Shown here: positions 58,333 through 64,000 of the stretch, piece by piece
How the letters are laid out: every line of letters starts with the position of its first letter
Position numbering within the stretch: position 1 is the first letter of the stretch
Assembly: GCA_008477525.1 (NCBI GenBank)
Contig: SPDT01000005.1
Coordinates: 1,054,001-1,118,000, forward strand
DNA from: Hypomyces perniciosus
Taxonomy: Eukaryota > Ascomycota > Sordariomycetes > Hypocreales > Hypocreaceae
Direction of reading: 5' to 3'
Length of the DNA: 64,000 nucleotides
The notes under the pieces: model-generated
Databases searched by the model: none
The model's input: only the letters and a program-made list of their open reading frames with translations
What the model was told of the DNA's origin: nothing
Position numbers and translations under genes: made by a program

Positions 58333-59917
58333 TCAATGACAACGTGGCATCCGGACCAAAGCTCTCACTGTCGTAGCACTCAAGGTGATTAGTCCCGTGG
58401 GGGTTATTGATGGTGGCGTTGTTATCGATATTGTCAGGCCAGTCTCTTTGGCTGCAGAAGGAAGTGAATATGAACTCGTCAGCCAGTCTCTTTGGCTATA
58501 GAAGGCAGTGAATGCAAAGTCATCACTCACACCTCCAGGCCAGATGGGATCAAATACTTCTGTCGCAGCCTGTGCTAGAGTGTCAAGCCCCGGATTCCTC
58601 TCTCCATCTCGTATGGTGGGCGGGCCTGCGGGATCACCATTGGCTTCGCATAATGACGATAGCTGCCTCGAGTTATCTATATCGTTGTATCGCAAATCTG
58701 AAAACTGTATTGTATTTTTGGGATCAGATGTGGCCCTGACGCCACAGTCCGCTCTCGTGACAGCAGTCACATCATTGCTAGGCTGCATTGCCTCGCAAAG
58801 TTTACGTTTCTTCTGCCGCTCGATCCCACCAGCGCCCACTTTTCGCTTACTTGGCGGAACCTCGTATGGAATACGTTGCGCAGGCCAGAGTAGTCGTTGA
58901 CATGAGTCAAGAATCGACTTTGCTGCCAACTTCGCCCCGGATTCGGTCGACCAGCAAACGGCAGTGGCTTTCATCCTTTCAAGAACTTGGACAAATTGGC
59001 CCCTATGCCAGCCATGGCGGCCATCCCAACTGGGTATGATGTTAGTTTCACTTGATCCGTAGAGGATATCAAATCTCTTACATATAGTCTGGAATATCAG
59101 TATCAAGTAGAGGACCAAAGTCAACCTCATCGGTATCAGGCTGAAGTCTCCGGCAAAATAGCATACGTTTGCGGCCGCCCTGGATGATGTCAAGATAAGC
59201 TGGTGCCTGTTCAGGTGATATCCCAGCCTGTTGCAAGAACTCTGCTACATTCCTCTTAGAAATGCGAGGCGTTTCAGCTGGGTAAAAACGTTGAAAAGTC
59301 TGAAACACGAGGACACAGATGAACCTGTATTGAAGAATCTGAAGCCTAACTTCAGGCTTTTTGTGAACGGCATATTCAAGCAGCGTCTGGAGGTTGTGAT
59401 GGCAGTATGTTTGCTCCAACAATTGCAGAGGCTTGCCTGAGGCTTCCCAGAATAGTTTCGGACTTTTTTGCCATCCCAAGAATTCCAAGCGAATTGCTAA
59501 CAGTTCCTCATGTTGAAGTATTTTGGACCCCTCCTCGTTATTGGCGTTGTCGATAGACTCTTTGTCAGCTGCTTCAGGCGACTCGCCGTCGATAGACTCT
59601 TCGTCGGCTCCTTCAAGCGACCTGTTTTCAGCAGATTCTTCGTTGTCAGCGGGTTCTTCGTCGGCTCGTTGAAAAGATTCGTTCTCGACGGCTTTGGGGT
59701 TGGAGATATGGCCGCTGTCATTCCTAGAGGCGTTGAAGTCGATACCACAACTTGCAGTAGCCTTGAACACAAATAGAGATTTGTGAGGTATGAACAACTG
59801 TTGAAAAAATTGGCAGACATCTTCATTCTCAGTTAAAAGTGTGCTAAGGCGACAGTCAAGGGGATAACGCTCTAGGAAGCGGATAATATCCTCCAACTTC
59901 ACGTCGTGCTGCTCCAT
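58333..59917 (-). CDS. Two-exon protein of unknown function with acidic repeats
   Basis: Exons 59082-59917 and 58333-59029, joined over a 52 nt intron (GTAAGA...CCCAG, branch ACTAAC) in phase 2, encode 510 residues. Splicing yields PDYIWDGRHGWHRGQFVQ. The N-terminal 85 residues are ordered (HDVKLEDIIRFLERYPLDC). An acidic low-complexity block follows at about 85-130 (SLEGADEESIDGESPEA and relatives), then a helical middle (SGKPLQLLEQTYCHHNLQTL). A basic PPSKRKVGAGG/RQKKRKL segment in the second half may be a nuclear signal. Near the C-terminus a short duplicated segment (FYSQRDWL, SAAKETGL) reflects a roughly 45 bp imperfect tandem repeat at 58440-58510. No family recognised. Confidence 0.55.
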
Positions 59918-60568
59918 GATTGATTATAGTTTAAGCAATCCTTCACGCAGTACATGAAGAGAAACTAAAGGTTGACGGGAAAGAGAATTGGGGAAACAGA
60001 CTCTTCGTACTCAGAGACTGCTTGACACGAGGCCTGTCACGCTAGACCGGAAATGTTTGTGGTCCGTCAGGACCTGACCGACCACAAGCATTTCCGGTCT
60101 AGCGTCATGGAGCAGTTGCGCCACCCTACCCATGTAGCCATGCCCGTGATACGAATTCCGTCCTGCTCCAGAGTATTGATTAATATGATCTTATTGGCTG
60201 AGGCTACAGGTTCACTTTGTCAAATGTCTGACAAAAATCTGCACATCGGCATTCCCTAAGACAGAAGGACGTATGAGAAGAAAAAAATGTTCAGCAGGGT
60301 AGCTTACGGGTGGCATACTGATCTGTGTGCTCTAGAGTAATTGCATCGCTCATCTGATGATTTCTTATTCTGCCAGTGCCTGGCAATCGGAGTTGGCGCA
60401 ACTTGACAAACTGCGTGGAATTACCTAGCAATAAGTACAAATGGCTTTTACAGTCCTGCGGCAGATCGTTCTAATTGCCTTCGTCTTTGCCCAACTCCAG
60501 GGTTATGGCTGCCTTATTTCCACACCGAAACTCACCTCCCATTGGATACATGCTCACCGCTCGCCGCT
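59918..60568. other. Intergenic region with a strong hairpin
   Basis: Separates two divergent genes. Apart from the hairpin at 60039-60105 nothing is supported. An ATG at 60436 opens a hydrophobic leader (MAFTVLRQIVLIAFVFAQLQ) but no in-phase junction to the downstream gene was found. Confidence 0.35.
60039..60105. repeat. Near-perfect 67 bp palindrome
   Basis: Two 33 nt arms with a single-base loop at 60072. The left arm begins ACGCTAGACCGGAAATG; the right arm complement differs at two positions only. Could form a cruciform or a long RNA hairpin. Confidence 0.85.
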
Positions 60569-61400
60569 ATGCATCAAGAGACCATCCATTCCAGTGAAAT
60601 TATCGAGGCAGGGATAACATTTCCCCTTGCTACCTGCTCTACCATTGGATATGCGCTCTGGAAACGCAAACTCAAGACTCGACGGCGTCAGAGCATCAGT
60701 GACGGAAACCGAGGGCTCATTCTCAGTTGTGTCCTTCTTTTCGTTGGACTTCTATGTGGTGCACTGTTCTTGGCCGCCAAGGTCAAACCTGGTCCAAGTT
60801 GGTTTGAGTATCTCTTCTTTACCCTCTGGCGCAGTTTCACACTGTTGGCTATCATCGTCGTTATGGTAGGCTGTTAGATGTTCCAGTGACAGTCACCAGT
60901 GGGCTAAGTCATCATAGATTACGGAGCTTCTATACCCTCTCAGCAAGGCCATGTTCGCTAAGTCAGCTACGCATGTACTGCCAACTCTCAGCGAGGCCTG
61001 GCTTGCCGAGAAAAAGCGTCTTGTCAAGAAGAAGCTTTACTTCATCAGTGCCGTGTTATTTTCACATGGTGTCTGTGCTGTACTAGCTCTCTGGCAATGG
61101 CGGCAATCACATATTCAGTCAATATGGGCAATGCCAGGACTGTGCCACCTTGTCATATCCATCCTTGCTCTAGTGGCCCGGCACGGCACGCCATCGAGAC
61201 AATCTAAAGCGAGAGAGACTTTGCTTTATCGCGGAATAGGATATTTGGTTGCATTCACGGCCGCATGTTTCTCCCTGGTACTCTACGAGCTTAGCATATT
61301 GCCTTATCAGTTTGGCATCCAATGTTTTCTATGTGGGTTGGTCATAGCGTTCACCGCGATGCTTCAATATTTTTATCAGGAAGATTTGGATGGCCGTTAA
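60569..61400 (+). CDS. Six-TM membrane protein of unknown function
   Basis: Exons 60569-60865 and 60918-61400 joined in phase 0 over a 52 nt intron (GTAGGC...CATAG, branch GCTAAG) give 259 residues. Predicted membrane segments include LILSCVLLFVGLLCGALFLA, SFTLLAIIVVM, FISAVLFSHGVCAVLALW, LCHLVISILALVA, YLVAFTAACFSLVLYEL and FLCGLVIAFTAMLQYF. Basic loops (KRKLKTRRRQ, EKKRLVKKKLYF) suggest a defined topology. It may belong to the many fungal integral membrane families without a name. The gene is flanked by other small orphan genes. The start could lie further upstream if an extra leader exon exists. Confidence 0.55.
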
Positions 61401-61728
61401 CCAGATCCGTCGGGTCACCTCTCCGCCAAGGGAAATAATGTACCAATTGAACCCTCTCCTTGATTTTACATACATCTCCTCCATCCATAGCATGTACAGT
61501 GTGGGGTGGTGATCCAATACTCTGAGGAGTCAGGGGGTCACCATACCGGACTTTGACCAATCACGCCCTTTCCAATTTTCCGCGTAGTATTCAGGATAAA
61601 TCACCTGATTATCTCGCTCACTAGAAGCTGCTATGTTGTCGAAATGTCTATTTGAACCTGGTTAGGAACCCTGCTCTTCATTATCTGGATCCCTTATTTC
61701 GAGTCTAGACTCTTACACGCCAGCCACG
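61401..61728. other. Short intergenic region
   Basis: No feature recognised between the membrane-protein gene and the next start codon. Confidence 0.3.
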
Positions 61729-62414
61729 ATGAGTCCCTCGCCTTCTTCAAGCCCACTAGAGCCTACGAAATCAGACTTTCATTGTATTCACTTTATAGCT
61801 ACGTTCCAATACCCATGTCTAAGAGCTGGCATAGATATTGGCTTCGTCATCCAACATCAAGACCTTGCCAGAATAGGAAACGTCAAGGATATAAGTGAGT
61901 TCTACCCTTGCTCTTTAAAACAGTGATCTCATCATTGCAACAGACTCTCAATTCACTACGGACGAATATAAGCTATACTTGGAGGCCTACTATAGGAATG
62001 GGGGTTATAAGAGATGGAATGCGTTGTTTGATCCTGCATCTTGTCGTAAGATTGACATCACTGAACATGACCGTCCCAGAATTGAGGCATTGATCAAGTC
62101 GATCTGTGATTCGGAGATGGCATTATATAAGACTGCAAGCGAGATTAGGTTTTATATTGTTCCGATGGAACCTGGCCGTGGTAAGATGTCTCGATTTCAT
62201 TCAGTAAGTAATCTGACACTTGTTTTAAGACAACACTCCCTCAGTGGCCCGCTACAAGCAATTTATGTCTGTGTTCCGAAGGCATCACGGTAACCCAAAA
62301 GAGATCCCTGATATCGACAGGTCATGTGAGATAACGCTAGAGCACGGTATTGATGGCTGGCTCCATTGGGGGGTTGAAGAGTGGATTCGTTGGTTTGGGA
62401 ATCTGCCTTGGTAG
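61729..62414 (+). CDS. Three-exon protein of unknown function (190 residues)
   Basis: Exons 61729-61894, 61944-62180 and 62245-62414, both introns in phase 1, encode 190 residues. Visible segments include TTDEYKLYLEAYYRNGGYKR, KIDITEHDRPRIEALIKSIC and VARYKQFMSVFRRHHGNPKE, ending in HWGVEEWIRWFGNLPW. It looks like a compact alpha/beta or helical cytosolic protein; no signal peptide or known motif. Two clean in-phase junctions make it a believable gene despite its size. Function unknown. Confidence 0.55.
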
Positions 62415-62637
62415 CGTTCCAGCTTCGCAGCACAATGCGTTTATTTCGTTGGCCTTTAGTTGTTTCACGTAGGCATCCTAAACATGAAAGCCACAGCATA
62501 TTAAGCTCTCGAGTTGCAGCCCACTCTGGTCTAGTCTGTGATTACCCCCATAGCAATATTCTATTTAAATTAACGAGTCCCTCTCCGACTCATCATCTCT
62601 TCATCTTTATCACTAGAACTCAATAGCATTAACAACA

Positions 62638-62901
62638 ATGGAGCTTCTCAAACTTGTTTATTATATCTTTGCACTTTCTCTTTTACTTACCTGGGGTTTC
62701 ATTCGTCATCGGCGCCAATCCAGAATCCCGCCTCTTACAAATCCTATTATTTACGTCTTGACTGAGGTCAAGGTATATCCAGGTTTCTGTCTTAAAATGA
62801 ATATTACTAATGCTTGACAGACTGTTAGTGAAGAAATCGAGCTTGGGGCTAATCTTGATGATAATGAGACTATTACGTGGGTGGAAACAGGGCGGGTGTA
62901 A
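62638..62901 (+). CDS. 71-residue single-pass membrane protein
   Basis: Two exons, 62638-62772 and 62821-62901, phase 0, with a 48 nt intron (GTATAT...TTGACAG, branch ACTAAT). The protein starts MELLKLVYYIFALSLLLTW, one clear membrane helix, followed by a basic stretch (IRHRRQSR) that predicts a cytosolic tail, then an acidic C-terminus (SEEIELGANLDDNET). The exon lengths, the splice signals and the TM-plus-basic pattern support a real small gene. No homology recognised. It ends 10 bp before the stop of the convergent methyltransferase gene, so the two transcripts must overlap in their 3' ends. Confidence 0.5.
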
Positions 62902-62911
62902 ATAATATTAT

Positions 62912-63806
62912 TCAATACTGTATTGAGGAAGAAGTAGAAAGAAGGAAGAAGTAGAAAGAAGGAGAAAGAAGAAGAGTGTTTTGGAAGTTCAATTTGCATC
63001 CAGAGGTTTCATTCCCCAGACTCGAGTACTGCTGAAAGTTAGCAGGGAAAGGATACGCCATATAGAGCACATACACAATGATCGGTATTGAACCGTCTTG
63101 TAACTCCCGCGTCATGCCTATGGCTTGCTGTAGAATGTCTTCCATACTTCGTCCAATGAAAGACAACGGGCTTGCTATAAGGCCATGGATATCTATATCA
63201 CCAAGGCTGTCTTTGTCTTCGTCAGATGTGAACAGCTGGTACTCTTTCATCTGAATATCCGCGAATCCGGCTTCAGTCATAAAGCAAGCCATATTGTTGG
63301 CTAGCAGTGATCTCCCTGACTTCAACTCGGCATCTTTAAGGTCCTTTTCGAATTCAAGCCATTTTTTATGCTTTGTACCTGGCTGGAATCTGAACTCGGC
63401 ATGTTCAAGGTAGCCACCAGGTGCCAAGCAGCGCCATGCCTCATCCACCACACGCTGCCAATCCTTGATTCCATATAACTGTCGGATGTGTATAAAGTCC
63501 ACGTTCTTGTAAGTCCATGGAAACTTCTCTGCATCGTCTAAGACTGCCCTAACGTTTACAGCTGTCAAAGGTTGGCCAGGAATCATGACATCTGTTGCAG
63601 TTATTATGGCAGCTGGAAAACGGTTTCCGAAATCGCTACAGTTCGTTAGCTAACTCTATTATTAGGAATAGTGTCAGGTACCTTGCCCAGTGATACTGGC
63701 CGGATCCAATATCAAGAACATGTCTGAATTTGGCTATTGGCGCATAGAATAGCTGACGATCTTCAGCGACCCATGCTTCCGAACTAAATTGCTGTTTAGA
63801 CAGGTT
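62912..63806 (-). CDS. LaeA-like SAM-dependent methyltransferase (5' end beyond resolved exons)
   Basis: The last exon is 62912-63635; a 46 nt intron (GTACCT...CTGTAG) joins it to an exon at 63682-63791 or, with a different acceptor, up to 63806. Splicing rebuilds the SAM motif I as HVLDIGSGQYHWASDFGNRF and the following ITATDV acidic strand. Downstream are NVDFIHIRQLYGIKDWQ (motif III region), VVDEAWRCLAPGGYLEHAEF and FMTEAGFADIQMKEY, all typical of the LaeA family of fungal methyltransferases linked to secondary metabolism and development. The C-terminal 30 residues (LLSPSFYFFLLS) run into a purine-rich tract and may be an extension. The start and first exon were not resolved and probably lie near or past the window edge. 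Confidence 0.7.
62917..62977 (+). repeat. Purine-rich simple repeat
   Basis: GAAGAAGTAGAAAGAAGGA occurs in tandem with small variations. It overlaps the 3' coding end of the methyltransferase gene and may have extended its reading frame by slippage. Confidence 0.6.
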
Positions 63807-64000
63807 CTATAAGGCAATAACGTATAAACTCACATTAAACTTTCCGATTTTTCATTTTTGTCGTCGCTCGGTTGCCTGTTGCAGTCAGCTACCGCACAAT
63901 AAGGTTAGGAGCCCAAGTTCACAGACCAACGGTCAAACCCATCTACATCTGCATCGTCTGAGTAGAAGTGAAAGCGCCGATATTTCCTGTTATTCCGGTA

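Overview
This window reads as nuclear DNA of a filamentous ascomycete. Most genes are split by 45-65 nt introns with GT...AG borders and CTAAC-like branch sites, the housekeeping proteins have fungal architecture, and several elements carry stop codons of the kind left by repeat-induced point mutation (RIP; CAA to TAA). A hypocrealean Sordariomycete would fit, but that placement is inference. Exon borders below were worked out by hand from reading frame and splice signals, so each is a model without transcript support.

Left part, 1-14.4 kb: a conserved core with a dynactin p22/p24-like subunit, an AVT-type amino-acid transporter, mitochondrial ribosomal protein bS16m diverging from an NAD(P)H-hydrate epimerase, then a 5.3 kb gene-poor stretch and a phosphatidylserine-decarboxylase-like enzyme.

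Middle, 14.4-49.3 kb: accessory DNA. It begins with a broken Tc1/mariner-type transposase. Next is a 1,684-residue NLR protein (membrane segment, alpha/beta-hydrolase, NACHT, twenty near-identical 33-residue HEAT-like repeats), diverging from a conserved two-TM protein. A RIP-damaged F-box-type pseudogene and an F-box-like gene follow, then a second NLR (helical domain, NACHT, ankyrin-like end). A fungal HNH nuclease and a HET-domain protein sit between two roughly 0.65 kb direct repeats packed with TTACTRGTAA-type palindromes. A complete hAT transposon with a perfect 8 bp target duplication and an Ulp1-like cysteine protease close the region. NLR, HET and HNH proteins are families tied to fungal non-self recognition; their density here suggests a recognition or defence island mixed with mobile DNA. 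No single demonstrated pathway links them.

Right part, 49.3-64 kb: small multi-exon genes that I cannot assign, including a 71-residue single-pass membrane protein, a six-TM protein and a LaeA-like SAM methyltransferase that runs off the window. Between them lie a 488 bp MITE-like element, a near-perfect 67 bp hairpin and degenerate short repeats.
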